From Hofstenia miamia (lineage: Eukaryota > Xenacoelomorpha > Acoela > Hofsteniidae), in assembly GCA_900660155.1 (NCBI GenBank), contig CABFPE010000004.1, positions 2,873,511 through 2,937,510 on the forward strand: DNA of 64,000 nucleotides. The letters run 5' to 3'. This document shows, one piece after another, positions 23,712-36,110 of this stretch. The notes below the pieces were generated by a model. It made no database searches. It worked only from the letters and a program-made list of their open reading frames with translations, and was not told the DNA's origin. Position 1 is the first letter of the stretch. Each line of letters starts with the position of its first letter. The translations under genes and the position numbers were made by a program.

Positions 23712-24686
23712 TTAAAAATTTGCATGAGTTGAAGATGATTGGGCGATTGATTCAAGTTTTCGCATTCGGAATTCGGCGATTGACAGTCCTTGTCCTATTC
23801 GTTGGTATGATAACAATTGATGCATCATTTCCTGAAGTTTTCGTTTGACTTCAGCTTTGAATGAGCTCCAATAAAGTTCTATTGGATTCAATAAAAATGA
23901 ATATGGGGCCAAGCGTAGGATTTGCACATCATCGTCCTCGTGAACAACAGTTTCCACCTGGGTATGCACCGGCGCGTTATCCAGGATAATTGTCGGTCGA
24001 TTTAATCCATCTTCAATGCATTGGTCAATTAACTCACGGATCCATTGCTTCGTTGTGAATTTAATTATTTGTGTTGCAGTCATAGCAGCAATGCAATGAA
24101 GATTTGCTCCTTTGCAAGACGGCTGTATAATTTTTGCCCTTGTTCCCATTCTAGAGCGACCTTCCGTTCGCTTACAAAAAAGATTAAAGTTGTTTTCGTC
24201 AAGCCAAATTATGGTGCGCCCCTGAGATCGATGATCAAGTAGCTTCTCCACATAACGAGATCGAAGTTCTTTATTTATTGTTGAGTTCATGTTGATTGGT
24301 TGAGGTCTCAGCTTCTTCACTGTAAACAATTGACAATCAAGCCAATTCTTCACTGTTCTGTTACACACTTTTACTCCGAAATGATCAAATACTCGTTGTT
24401 AAACACATTTCAATGTAAGTGTAGGATCATCAATCCATTCGACAATTGCTTCGATAATCCGAGGTCGTTTTTTTGAGAAAATGAGTCCACCTTTTTTCTC
24501 AGGCTCAAACGCCATTCTTTTAATCCATTCTGTTGCTGTCTTTTCTTTGATTCCAATTGCATTTGCAATTCCACGCCAATCACTTCCATCCATGTAGGCA
24601 TTGATAACTCTTTTACGATCCACAAATGTGTGCGACTTATAGCGGCCACGACGTACGCCAGTTCGATCGTATTTTCCTCGAGGCAT
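23712..24686 (-). CDS. IS630/Tc1-type DDE transposase, one internal stop
   Basis: The minus-strand frame starts at MPRGKYDRTGVRRGRYKS. An N-terminal helix-turn-helix (about residues 20-60: RKRVINAYMDGSDWRGIANA) is followed by a basic linker. The frame meets one stop about 95 codons in (after TLTLKCV) and continues in the same frame. The DDE domain has WLDENNFNLF (first Asp), ILDNAPVHT (second Asp) and LLNPIELYWSSFKAEV (Glu). Thirty-three residues separate the second Asp and the Glu, close to the 34 of Tc1. It acts as a cut-and-paste transposase on its own terminal repeats (23074-23107 and 24739-24773). The single stop could be a sequencing error, a recent mutation, or mark two exons. A partial second copy lies at 24864-25170. 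Confidence 0.85.
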
Positions 24687-24738
24687 TCCTAAGAGTATTA
24701 TGCAGTTGTTGACAGAAATTCTTTATCGAATACTGTCA

Positions 24739-24773
24739 GTATGACGCATTGTGATTGGTTGTTTGTATTTATT
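24739..24773 (-). repeat. Right terminal inverted repeat of the nested transposon
   Basis: GTATGACGCATTGTGATTGG, then TTGTTTGTATTTAT; pairs with 23074-23107. Confidence 0.8.
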
Positions 24774-24863
24774 ATATATACACCCCTGTGCAATATAAAC
24801 TACACACCTAGTAAAATTTTAATTTTTAAAAACTAAATGTAAGGAAAAACAAAATTTCGTGTN

Positions 24864-25170
24864 TTTTTTGAGAAAATGAGTCCACCTTTTTTCTCAGGCT
24901 CAAACGCCATTCTTTTAATCCATTCTGTTGCTGTCTTTTCTTTGATTCCAATTGCATTTGCAATTCCACGCCAATCACTTCCATCCATGTAGGCATTGAT
25001 AACTCTTTTACGATCCACAAATGTGTGCGACTTATAGCGGCCACGACGTACGCCAGTTCGATCGTATTTTCCTCGAGGCATTCCTAAGAGTATTATGCAG
25101 TTGTTGACAGAAATTCTTTATCGAATACTGTCAGTATGACGCATTATGATTGCTTGTTTGTATTTATTAA
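24864..25170 (-). pseudogene. Partial duplicate of the transposase N-terminus, starting at a single N
   Basis: From the N at 24863 onward the sequence repeats 24469-24771 almost exactly (transposase codons 1 to about 73, then the right terminal repeat with a few mismatches). The outer flank of this copy is the right inverted arm, whereas the flank of the first copy is unrelated. So this copy probably belongs to the insertion in the inverted-repeat element, and the two were joined by the assembler. Confidence 0.7.
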
Positions 25171-25284
25171 ATATAAGTATATATAAAGTGTAATAGATGG
25201 ATACAGTAGATACTTGTACATGGATATGAAATATAAAAAAAGTTTTTAAAAAAGGATGAAAATGATTTCCGTTAAAATGAAATT

Positions 25285-25445
25285 GCTTTTCCACGAGAAT
25301 GAAAATGTATTTCTTTTAAATGAAAATGGTTTGCATTAGAATGAAAATGGATTTCATATATATGAAATTGCTTTCCCACAAGAATGAAAATGGATTTCAT
25401 TAGTATGAAAATGCTTTTTCACGAATATGAAAAAGAATTTCATAA
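25285..25445. repeat. Degenerate ~24-bp minisatellite in the right arm
   Basis: Units such as GAATGAAAATGGATTTCATT and AATGAAATTGCTTTCCCAC repeat. The left arm holds fewer units, which explains the length difference between the arms. Confidence 0.6.
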
Positions 25446-25730
25446 GAATGAAATCGACCTGCAAAAGGTATAGTACAAGCAGTTTTAGTTTACCCGCCTT
25501 TTTTTCCCCGTTGTTATTACACAAACCGCAAATTTTGTATGTATATCTGCAGTACATAATTCTTAACAGTACATTATTCTGAAACCATCTGTAGGAAGCA
25601 CAAAATCTCCGTTTGTTGAAATTGGTTGTAACCCACAATTTGAAAATACGTGCCAAGATTAGTTTTTTCAAAGGCCACAAGAGTTCTAGAACCCGGTAAT
25701 GCGGAAGATTTGAATTCGCATTTAGTGGGA

Positions 25731-25826
25731 TATACATACGGTATATGTATGTATGTGTATGTATGTATATATATATATATATATATATATACATACATAC
25801 ACATACATACATATACCGTATGTATA
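25731..25826. repeat. 96-bp perfect palindrome
   Basis: TATACATACGGTATATGTAT and further TGTATG words lead into a central (TA)n (25767-25790) and are mirrored exactly on the other side to CCGTATGTATA. Capable of forming a long hairpin or cruciform. Confidence 0.9.
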
Positions 25827-25829
25827 TAT

Positions 25830-28559
25830 TTTACAGCTAGATAACTAATGGATCAAGGCTTAGCCATTATTTGTCATTATGCTTTTTTGCAAAATTTCAA
25901 ATACTGTTTATTTACTTTTAATATTAGAACAATTTGAAATATTAGTGAAAATATTATTAAACTGAAAATGACAAGTAGGTATTTAGTTTGTTGAAAATTG
26001 AAAATAAAACTTTGAAAGGTTGCATTCAAATTTAACCTTAAACAGCACAATGATTTTTTAAGAAAATTTATGATCCTTTAAAAGATTGTTAAATGCTTGT
26101 AGCTCAAAAAGTATTAACGCCATGCTCAATCTGAAAGCACCGCACGATAGAAGAGGGTCTCTTCTTTCTTTGTCATTCTAAATTTGCTATCCGTTTCTGT
26201 CCCATCAGAGCGTACTTTTGCGCGAATTATCTGACTTACACAATTTTAAAAATATTTGGATCTGAAACAGATCCGAAATTTTCTCAAAATTTACATCCGA
26301 TCCGATTCCAACTCTGGTTTAGAATATCTTTGCACATATCAAGAAGCAGTCAAAGTTTTTTATTGCTCAAAAACTATTAAAGCCATTGTCAATCTGAAAG
26401 CACCACATAATAGAAAAATCTTCAGTCCCGCGACCTCTAACTTTGCGCATGGCACGACTCACTAGGTTTAGAATGTCGTTGCATACATAAGAAACTGTCA
26501 AAGTTCCTTGCTAGTTGCTTTCATGTGCTCAGAATAAATAAATACATGAACCATTAGTTATGGAGAGAATCTAAATCTTTTTGAAAAATTCGAAATTTTC
26601 AATGAAAACCTGTTAACCTTTTCAACAACCTTAATGCACTTTAATGAGAAGTTTCCAAGATTGTATTAAAGTATGCTGCTCAAAACACCTACCCATGCCC
26701 AAGAATTTCAAATTTGCTAATAGGTTCTGAGAAAATTCTTCATCAATTTGGAAAAACGTTTTGTCCTTTAATACGGACGCTAGGCTGTTTAAGGTTAACC
26801 AACCAGTGTTTCCTTATGGTATTTTGGATACATGTATAGCAATTGCATACTTTTCGATTTTTATAAATTCAATAATAATAATAATATTTGCAAATGTCTT
26901 AACGTTCGACACTAGAAGGATACAACATTTAGTGACAAAATCTCTTGTAATGGTTTTGCAAGAATGCAGAAAAATATTTCTATTAGAAAATTATAGTTAT
27001 AGTACATTAACTTTAATTATGAAATTTGATAGAATTTATTGAATTGCAATCAATTTGCCAGACATGTAAATATGTCTACTAATTATTGATTTTTATTGCG
27101 AGTATCTAAATTAATATAGGAATAATTTATGCATAATTGCAGCATTATTTACAAAGTGCTTGAAAATTAAGAGAAATCGCACTATCGGTATTCATTCTTA
27201 TGTTGTTTGAAAAATAATATTTTGAAATCTAATTATAATTCCAATATGTAACTTTTAAGTTTTGAAAGTGCAAAATTACTACCACATTGTTAAAGTATAC
27301 ATACCAAAGACATTTCGCGAAGTTATAGTTTTTACAGTAGTGATTGAATTCAATACTAAACCACATAAGTTGGTTATTAAAGTTTCTTGACTAATATTGG
27401 GCAATGCACTTTCTTTCTGGTGTAAGCAGTGCTATGATTTTTGCGCAAAAAATGTTTGATTATTGTCTTTAAAACTGTGTACTATTGTCAATACAAGTTA
27501 GTGAGAGTTTGGTGAATACGTTAATAGGCTAAGCAATAATTATTTATGTTATAAAGAAATTTTAAAGTCAGGCAATTCTATAATTAAATTATAACATCTT
27601 GGCAAGATTTTGCTAAATCTTGGTAAATTTTGCAACGGAGTTGTACGAACTTGCCAAAATAAGATGTTACTAAATTCTCATCAAGTTTTTTAATTTTCAT
27701 TGATTAGGGTTGTGTTGGCATTTCGTACAAAAGTTGAAAATAGAGCCTTACCACTTGAGGCCCGCGCTTTTACGACAGCCTTCTAGCAATGCTAGCTTAG
27801 TTTTTAGGGAGCAGGCCGCTAGGAACTTGCAATAACGGGTTCTTTGATTAAATGAATTGTTGCACTCCGTCAAAATTTGTTGATAAACGCATCTTGTCTG
27901 GTGTCTTAAGCAAAGTTTATAAACAAATAACCGTATGTTTACTAACCTGCTTTTTTATATGCGGTAACAAATTCACACATAATATTCATCTGAGCTCCTA
28001 GAGTTGTCGCCTGTAAACGATCACGTACTGGATTGAATAAAAATATCTCTAGAAAATTAAAGTTGAATATTGGCCTTCTCAAAATATATATAATTACTAA
28101 AATACCAAAATTTAAATGTCTTTCAGCTATAAAAATCTAAATTGGCAAAAACTTGTGAATTCAAACATTCCTCACCAAAATCAGCAAAAATAATTAGAGT
28201 GTTCTTAACATAATTTTCAGATATCGCATTTTCTGAGTATTCCATTACACGAAATATTTCTTGCAACGAAATATTTCTGTCGCGCGATGACGTACGAAAA
28301 TTGATTTCGCGCGCTATCTTAATACATGGCATAAAAATTTTTTTAGCAATTGCTCAAAATTGGTCTGCATTTTATGCCATCACGAAATCTTTCTGCATCA
28401 TGAAGCAGTACACATTGTAATGCTGCCTTTTTTCAAATGAAATGTTTGTTGGATTTTGGCGCATCTGCATTTTATTCGCCCATATACTTGCTTGAAAATG
28501 CATAGAATGTATGGGCGGATCAAATTGCCCCAAAATGGGCAGTTTGCCCAATAACCTTT
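25830..28559. other. No recognised gene
   Basis: AT-rich. Two minus-strand frames, 28372-28569 and 28123-28332, look more protein-like than average (e.g. PILGQFDPPIHSMHF; DRNISLQEIFRVMEYSENA), but there is no recognised domain and no convincing splice context. A CCAACTCTG repeat end is at 26304-26312. Confidence 0.35.
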
Positions 28560-28880
28560 GTTTGTTCAATAAAATTTGTTAAATTTTTTTCTTGAGAAGT
28601 TTATAATTTTTCTCTTCTTTTATATTGATACTAAATTCATTCCATAAGATTAACCATCTGAAAGAAAATGCATCTTCACGATTGTTGACTCTAAAAAGCG
28701 TTTTACTTCTTTTATTGATTTTGATGTACATATTAAGAAAACTTATTGAACTTAATTCATGAATATATTTATGAACCATACACAGAGATTGATACTGAAT
28801 AAAGTTACAAGATATTATATGAAAATCTTAATTGCATTATAGATTCATGCTTTTCAATATAACTAACTATAAACAATATA
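28560..28880 (-). mobile_element. LINE 3' end
   Basis: The minus-strand frame 28779-28579 ends NREDAFSFRWLILWNEF, the C-terminal block of a Jockey/CR1-like LINE (usual W-N-x-LP). The DNA is homologous to 1300-1600, so both belong to one LINE family. Confidence 0.65.
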
Positions 28881-28883
28881 ATA

Positions 28884-29205
28884 ACTATAAACAAACACAT
28901 TATTTTAATACCTGTTAAGAATAAAAGCTACACAATTTAACTAGATAATATTTACCTAAATATTAATCAACAATATAAATGCACATCTTTATTGACATTA
29001 CTTACAAATAGAGATCTTACTACAAAAATAATTCCACAATATTTTTCATCTAGCGCTATAAATTATTTAGATTTAATTGAAATTCAATGTGTTTTTTTCA
29101 ATGAATTAATTAAAGATCAAAATCTCTACAATTAATATAATTTGTAATAAATTTTGAATCAACTAGTTTTTCATCATTCTCTGACATATGCATAGCTTAA
29201 ATATC

Positions 29206-29247
<42 letters not shown>

Positions 29248-30290
29248 ATTATTAATTAATGTGATATATGAATACCTGAATATATTATTGTTTCCAGTAT
29301 TTTGTTCATTTTTAATGATATAAAGTAATCATTGATGCAAAAAATGTATCAAATGAAATGCGCCTAAGTTAATCCCGCAACTGTAAGACTATCTTAGGAA
29401 GAAATATGCTGATATTCTACTAATTGGCTTTTAAAGTTTGTTGGTGTCAATTTATTTGATTTGAATTCATACTATACTTTAAAGGCAACGGCATCCCTGT
29501 TACCTGAAATTTTTTCATGCATTTATAATGAGTAACCTAAATTATGCAAATATATTACTTACTGACATAAAAGATTGTTTATTAGGAAACTTGATATCCA
29601 ATTAAGATGAGCACTAAATGCTTCAAAGAAAAATTCTTCTAGAACTAAGGACTACATTTCAAAATCTATCCTTTTCCCAAGACAGCTTGCGATTTTAAAT
29701 ACTATGTTAACCTTTTTTAAACTCATAAAGAACTTCCACCTTTTAAGATGATTTCTATGCCTGGTTTTATTCATAAGCAGAACTCCAGATCAAAACATTT
29801 TACATGTATTAGATATAGAAAAAACATTATGAAAGAATCATTCATTAATACTGCTATCCGAACATGGAATTGATTGCCTAAAGAAATAAAAAACATTGAA
29901 AAATTAAGCGTTTTTAAAAGGCAAATTAAAATTTACGTTATACAACAATATATGTCATGTAAATCATNACTATAAACAAACACATTATTTTAATACCTGT
30001 TAAGAATAAAAGCTACACAATTTAACTAGATAATATTTACCTAAATATTAATCAACAATATAAATGCACATCTTTATTGACATTACTTACAAATAGAGAT
30101 CTTACTACAAAAATAATTCCACAATATTTTTCATCTAGCGCTATAAATTATTTAGATTTAATTGAAATTCAATGTGTTTTTTTCAATGAATTAATTAAAG
30201 ATCAAAATCTCTACAATTAATATAATTTGTAATAAATTTTGAATCAACTAGTTTTTCATCATTCTCTGACATATGCATAGCTTAAATATC

Positions 30291-30329
<39 letters not shown>

Positions 30330-31040
30330 TAATGTGATATATGAATACCTGAATATATTATTGTTTCCAGTATTTTGTTCATTTTTAATGATATAAAGTA
30401 ATCATTGATGCAAAAAATGTATCAAATGAAATGCGCCTAAGTTAATCCCGCAACTGTAAGACTATCTTAGGAAGAAATATGCTGATATTCTACTAATTGG
30501 CTTTTAAAGTTTGTTGGTGTCAATTTATTTGATTTGAATTCATACTATACTTTAAAGGCAACGGCATCCCTGTTACCTGAAATTTTTTCATGCATTTATA
30601 ATGAGTAACCTAAATTATGCAAATATATTACTTACTGACATAAAAGATTGTTTATTAGGAAACTTGATATCCAATTAAGATGAGCACTAAATGCTTCAAA
30701 GAAAAATTCTTCTAGAACTAAGGACTACATTTCAAAATCTATCCTTTTCCCAAGACAGCTTGCGATTTTAAATACTATGTTAACCTTTTTTAAACTCATA
30801 AAGAACTTCCACCTTTTAAGATGATTTCTATGCCTGGTTTTATTCATAAGCAGAACTCCAGATCAAAACATTTTACATGTATTAGATATAGAAAAAACAT
30901 TATGAAAGAATCATTCATTAATACTGCTATCCGAACATGGAATTGATTGCCTAAAGAAATAAAAAACATTGAAAAATTAAGCGTTTTTAAAAGGCAAATT
31001 AAAATTTACGTTATACAACAATATATGTCATGTAAATCAT
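28884..31040. repeat. Near-identical 1.1 kb direct duplication around a single N
   Basis: 28884-29967 and 29969-31040 are the same sequence; the only visible difference is the length of an (ATT)n tract (29208-29244 against 30293-30326). The single N at 29968 sits exactly at the join. This is best read as unmerged contig overlap or two haplotypes, not a real tandem duplication. Confidence 0.85.
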
Positions 31041-31255
31041 GGTCAGGATATAAATTTTACAATTATGATTACTCAACAACCCGTACTTGAAATTTCTTAT
31101 TAGTAATTTTTCCCTAGCCTGGTAAATTTATTGTTATAGTTATTTGTTGTTGTGTATGTATTATGTATGATTGTATATTTTTCGACGCTATTTAGATAAA
31201 TTACAAGTTATTAATTGTCAATATTTATCTGAATAAAGAATATCTTATCTTATAA
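30430..31255 (+). mobile_element. LINE C-terminus and 3' UTR (also present at 29350-29967)
   Basis: The plus strand encodes KELPPFKMISMPGF, then ESFINTAIRTWN and LPKEIKNIEKLSVFKRQIKI, the C-terminal W-N-LP block of a Jockey/CR1-like LINE. A short UTR follows, ending in an AATAAAGAATATCTTATCTT tail near 31250. One stop replaces the residue after WN. 5'-truncated. Confidence 0.7.
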
Positions 31256-32079
31256 TAGAAGAGGTTGACAAAAGTACCATATTTGATGGTAAATCTTGTT
31301 TACAATCTAATTAAATATGAACAGCATTAAACCGCGTTTACATACTGTATTTGCTTGTCTATCTTACCATTATCATGCTATTATTTACAGATATTTGATA
31401 TTTATACGCTTCATGCAACAGCACTGGTGAATATTTTGTAAATTGAAACGAAATTACATGTAACGATTACTTTTTTTTAGAATTTTCACTGTTTGAACCA
31501 CGAAATTGAGTGGAAACAGTTTGGATAAGATGCAACTAACAGCAGGAAACTGCTTAAGATTTAGAATATGTTGATATTGCTACCAGTGAACATGCAATTT
31601 ACAGTTGCTTTGGACATGTCTTCTTGGTCTAACCATAGTATAATTTCATGACTCTTGAATAAAACAATTATATATCTAAAGTCTTAGCTCTTATTATTGC
31701 AACATACTGCTGTTAACGGGTATCTATCAAATAAAAAAAAATTAAACATGACTGTGAAGCAGTCTTACTAACATACTAACATATGACATGTTTAATTGCA
31801 AGAAATTGGCACGATCTTTGACAAGGTTGCTTATTACAGAATAAACTAAGTGTAAGAAATACAGGCACTTAGCCTCATTTACATAACTTGCATAACCAGG
31901 AATAACGAAACACATTATTAAGTTTTGCCAATGTTTTCAGTAATTTGTTTTATATGTTTATGTACCATAATAATGACTAAAATTTGTTTACTTACGTAAT
32001 TAATAAAATAAACCATGTGGAAGTAATACGATACCACTTCATTTTCAAGCAAAATCTCAGTGTTATCAAGTATATATGG

Positions 32080-33240
32080 GCTTCACAAACAAAAGTACAG
32101 ACTTAATAGATAATTACCTTCATAATCGTAGACAAAGAGCTAAGCTAAATGGAATTTTATCTGACTGGATTTTTATTAAAAAGATGTTCCACAAGGAACA
32201 ATTTTAGGACCATTACTATTCAACATGTATGTAAATGATTTGAGCAATCAGACTACATGTAATGATATACAATATGTTGACGATACCATGCTATTTAGTT
32301 CACATAAATCTCCTGAAATTGCCATAAAAGTTCTTGAAGAGAATTGCATTTATCTTGCACAATATTTTGCATCATTAAGGCTGAGAATAAACCCATTTAA
32401 AACACAATTTTGTATAATTAGTCCTAACATAGAACAAGTTAATTCCTTCGAAAATCTAGGTATAATTTTTAATTCACAACTTAATTTTACAAAGCAAATA
32501 AATAATGTTATAAAGAAAATGGCTATTTGAATTAAGGATCTCAGCAATATATCTCAACAACTTCCAACAAAAACAAAGATTCAATTAATTCACACATTAA
32601 TAGTAAGTCACTTTAATTATGGAAACATACTATATACTGACATAAATCAACAACTTTTGAATAAAATCAATGTACAAATGAATTGGGTTATAAAAATAGC
32701 AGTTAATCAATGTACAAATGAATTGGGTTATAAAAATAGCAGTTAATCATTTACATAACAAGAATGCAGAAATAAAAAAATTAACAAAAACTTTTCTAAA
32801 TCCAGAATGTATAATTTATAAAAATATCGTTTAGACATAATTATAGAACACTAAAAATTAAACCTCTTAAATATAACAAAAAAATAATGAAAAATTCATT
32901 TCTCAATACATCAATAAATATATGGAATAATATACCCAAATTTATAAAAAAAATCAATAAAATAAAAGTATTCAAAGACAAAATAAATAAACACTTCCAT
33001 AGTTATAGAAAGGAAAGACTTGAATACAAATGGCGAGGTTTTAAATTTTGTAATACTGACTATTCAATTAACCGCATATAAATTCTCCATAGTCCAGGCC
33101 ATTAGTTATAATTGCCTTTGTAAATATTCATTTGTGTGCGTGTATATTTGATTTTGTACTATTGTAGTTATTTTTTGATGTTATTTAGAGTTGCAAACAG
33201 TATTTTATATTGTACAAATCAACTCTAAATATAGACATTT
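32080..33240 (+). mobile_element. LINE, RT palm to 3' end
   Basis: Plus-strand reading: NRRQRAKLNGILSDW, DVPQGTILGPLLFNMYVNDL (palm block), IQYVDDTMLF (catalytic box, YVDD instead of YADD), LRINPFKTQFCII, LGIIFNSQLNF, then VSHFNYGNILYTD. The C-terminal SFLNTSINIWNNIPKFIKK block is near 32890-32955. The segment 32225-32530 is continuously open; later parts are split among frames. 5'-truncated and not functional. Confidence 0.85.
32666..32745 (+). repeat. 40-bp tandem duplication inside the LINE
   Basis: ATCAATGTACAAATGAATTG and the next 20 bases occur twice back to back without a mismatch. Confidence 0.9.
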
Positions 33241-33599
33241 CTTCTTCTTTTTCTTCTAAAATACATTTTATTGGAAATACAAATACGAGTGTTTCTTTTA
33301 AGATACTTGGGCTTCATATTCACTTAACTTATGCTTGAAATTTTTTTGTTGCAATATTTTAATCAAATTTTGTAATTTGTATTCTATGTGGCAACCAAAG
33401 TTTTAACCAGTTCGGGTTTTGGCCAAGATTGAGGTCCAGGTTGAAATTTTTGTACAATAGTCCAAGAATTTTAAAAATTGTGTAATATAGATTTGTTTTT
33501 CAAATGGAAATTTTACAAAATTATAACTACAACTATTTCATTCAATTTATTAAATATACATCAAACACTAAATCTTTTTATTAAATTAAAAATTGCCTT

Positions 33600-34080
33600 A
33601 ATTATGCTCGTTGCAACGGGATGGGGTTGGTCTATGTTGCAAAGCTAGTAAGCCGAAAATAGGAACCTAATTACCACTCTAGATTTATACCGGTAAGTTA
33701 AAATTAGAGCCCATTTCGCTTAAGTTACCAGTAGTCCATAAAATAGGCAGAACCGGTCAGTAAAAACTCTCAACGCAATGCGACTTGCACTACTTTTTTG
33801 TTGACCCTATCCAACCTGCAGGCTCACCCGAATAAACAAATAGCGTGAAATTGCGCAAGCCCAATTACTACAAGATCTCAATAAATACTTCTGAAATATT
33901 TTGATATAATAATTGAGGGATGGTTTTGTACTCATAATTGGATTTTACAGTGCATTGAATGGCAAAAAAGTTTAGAAATACTTTCTTAGAAAATATTCTT
34001 TTATTGGAGGTTGACGAAGCACATTAACCCGACCCAACCTGCAGATCGACAAGACTCACTTCCACCAATGGTCCATAAAC
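33600..34080. repeat. G/C-rich word repeats
   Basis: GGGATGGGGTTGG, GACCCTATCCAACCTGCAGG and AACCCGACCCAACCTGCAG occur in AT-rich DNA; the pairing of pentamers with CCTGCA recalls 15790-15890. No termini recognised. Confidence 0.4.
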
Positions 34081-34621
34081 CCGCAGTCCAGCCCGTCTCG
34101 ATTTATTTGCTTATGAATTAGAATTCAATGCGTAGCCCATTAAATCGTGTTGACAGAAATTTCTTGGATGTAAACCAATCAGATGTCACCAAAAAATCAG
34201 TTTAGATCAACAAATTCTGGCATATTGGCACTGCATTGAATTAAACTGATTCACACCTTAGCTAAACAAAAGGCTAATATTTAACTCCAATTTTTCTTAT
34301 AAATCAATCTGCGTATAAAAATGGAAAGAAGGTCAAAAATATTTGAAATTGGACGTAAGCAATAGGTAAAATTGAATAGTTCATTCGAATGCAACTAAAT
34401 TAGATTTATTAAGTACATAGCCGTATAAGAAAGTGATTGCACATAACTGACGACGATTCAGGTGAGATATTTGGAATGTGAGAATACTAAAAATTTTATC
34501 AGACAATGCATTCCTAGAAAATAATGTTTCCCTTAATGCAAGTTTATACATTATACCCTACAATTACCTTACATTCATTCTGTGAATATGTCTTTAATTT
34601 ATATCAGCTCTACAAAAAAAA

Positions 34622-35103
34622 TCAATGTGAAATTTTTCCAATAAGTTCACCAAATAGCTGTTCTTTATTTGAGGATCTTAATTTTTCATAAATATTCTTA
34701 AGAAAACGAATTGAAGAATGAATGGCGGCTTCCAAGGCTTCATCATACAGGTGATAATGTGGACTTAATTTGGAATCAGGACTATCTTTATTAATTCCAT
34801 AGGACCACAATAACCATAACGGGACTGTGTCAAGTACACTTCCATGATTACATCGACCTCTAGGCGGACTTTCCAAGTAGTAACCACTAGTAAACCACTC
34901 ATTCTTTATAATCCTGGAGTTGATATTGTTCTTACGACATTCTTTATCAAATACAAAGCACTTCTGACAAACAACCGCATTTTTGGGAGGAAGCTTGTTT
35001 CTAAAGGCATTTGGGAAGCCTAGTTCTTCAAAATCGGATCTTTTTCCAAGCTCGATGTAATTCGAATGAGCGTAAAAATCTTGAACTGAGTGTAGTAATT
35101 GAC
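34622..35103 (-). CDS. VWA7-like secreted protein, second recognised exon
   Basis: An acceptor-like ATTTTAG precedes 35103. The minus-strand frame is then open to a stop at 34622; a donor-like G|GTGAAC would end the exon at 34651. The peptide includes HSVQDFYAHSNYIELG, DFEELGFPNAFRNKLPP, Cys-rich KNAVVCQKCFVFDKEC, WFTSGYYLESPPRGRCNHG and GINKDSPDSKLSPHY, then a helix (EAAIHSSIRFLKNIYEKL). This follows the N-terminal order of VWA7, whose VWA domain begins shortly after. It lies 2.5 kb downstream of the signal-peptide exon at 37590-37952 on the same strand, so the two probably belong to one gene. I find no VWA (MIDAS) exon in the window. Either the gene is a short form ending here, or later exons lie far away or have been lost. 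Confidence 0.7.
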
Positions 35104-35390
35104 CTAAAATTCAATCAATAAAATGTGATTCTCAGAAAAATATAATCATGACTATCAAATCTTGCAACTACCACAAAATATATGCTAAAGGAACATAGAA
35201 AGAAATTGGGTTTTTTTAATAATTCAATATTCAAAATAATAAACACAGATTTAAAAATAACATATTAACACAGAAAATCTCTCAAATAAGTTTCAATGCA
35301 AAAAAATGGTTACTGAAAAATCGTATATTACCAATATGCTTGAATAAATCTAAAAACAAAAATTCAGTGAAACAAAGGTAAATAAACACA

Positions 35391-36110
35391 CTACACACAA
35401 GTAATTTCCACTAGAGCTCCGTTGTTTTCTATGCAGCACTCGAAACTTCTAGAAATTGAAGACATCAAATTCCTTCTTACTTCTGGGGTTATCTCATGCT
35501 CTGAATTTCCAACAAAATCGATCAATTCCAGTTTGGTTTTTGGCATTTTCTTCTCTGGCAATATTTTTTGCTGTTGATAGTCCCTTGTTACAAAATTAAG
35601 AGGTAAAACTTCAATATGAGAGAGCATCTCAAACCATGATTTTGGGGAAAAAACGGACCCCATGAAGCCACCTTATTCCGAAAGAGCTGGATCACACATT
35701 AGTCAGATAAGAAGACATCCTCAAATGGATAGCTTTTCCAACAGGAAGCGAATTTCAAACGTTTTCCGTAATTTGGGGGACAATTTTTCTCAGTTTTTTT
35801 AGTAACGCCATTAGTCTTTAGAGTTCTGTATACAGTTGACTGGTCAACCAGGATCCCTGTCTTCTAAACAAAAACTTCTTGTACTTGTTTTGTTGAAAAT
35901 ACCGGATTTTTCAAGGCAAATTGCATATAAGTCATTTTTTCTCGTTTCCAATGATTTTGAGAGGCCACTTCCGCGCTCTTTTTATAGCTTCCCACCCTCT
36001 TCCAACTGTTTAATATTCCTACGAAAAGTTCGGCCCTTCATCGCAGAACATGGTCGCAAAAATTCACTGTCGTTTGACATGTGCTTGTACAGAAATTCAA
36101 GTGTGTATCG
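35391..36110 (-). mobile_element. Tc1-like transposon remnant with central deletion
   Basis: The minus-strand pieces are, in order: a GRPRK/helix-turn-helix-like part (RGSGLSKSLETRKNDLYAI; NKTSTRSF), GILVDQSTVYRTLKTNGVTK and KRLKFASCWKSYPFEDVFLS. Then comes a stop where Tc1 has its SDE block, and then IQLFRNKVASWG. After a gap the C-terminal tail follows, PKTKLELIDFVGNSEHEI and RRNLMSSISRSFECCIENNG, matching the end of Tc1 transposases. The QQD and NPIE blocks are missing. It lies in the intron between the two VWA7-like exons. Confidence 0.75.

Larger units (their letters stand above)
22879..25468. mobile_element. Long-inverted-repeat element with a nested transposon
   Basis: The left end (TA, then CCTTTTGCAGGTCGATTTC) and the right end (GAAATCGACCTGCAAAAGG, then TA) are inverted copies. 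The inverted arms continue inward for about 180 bases on the left (to about 23052) and 275 on the right (from about 25191), including the words GGATGAAAATGATTTCCG and GATGGATACAGTAGATAC. TA at both borders fits a Tc1/mariner-type MITE. The middle is occupied by an IS630/Tc1-type transposon and by assembly gaps. Confidence 0.7.

Noticed and set aside
25354-25844. Open frames with long Ile-Tyr runs on both strands
   Set aside because: They are translations of the palindrome and its TA/TATG microsatellite.
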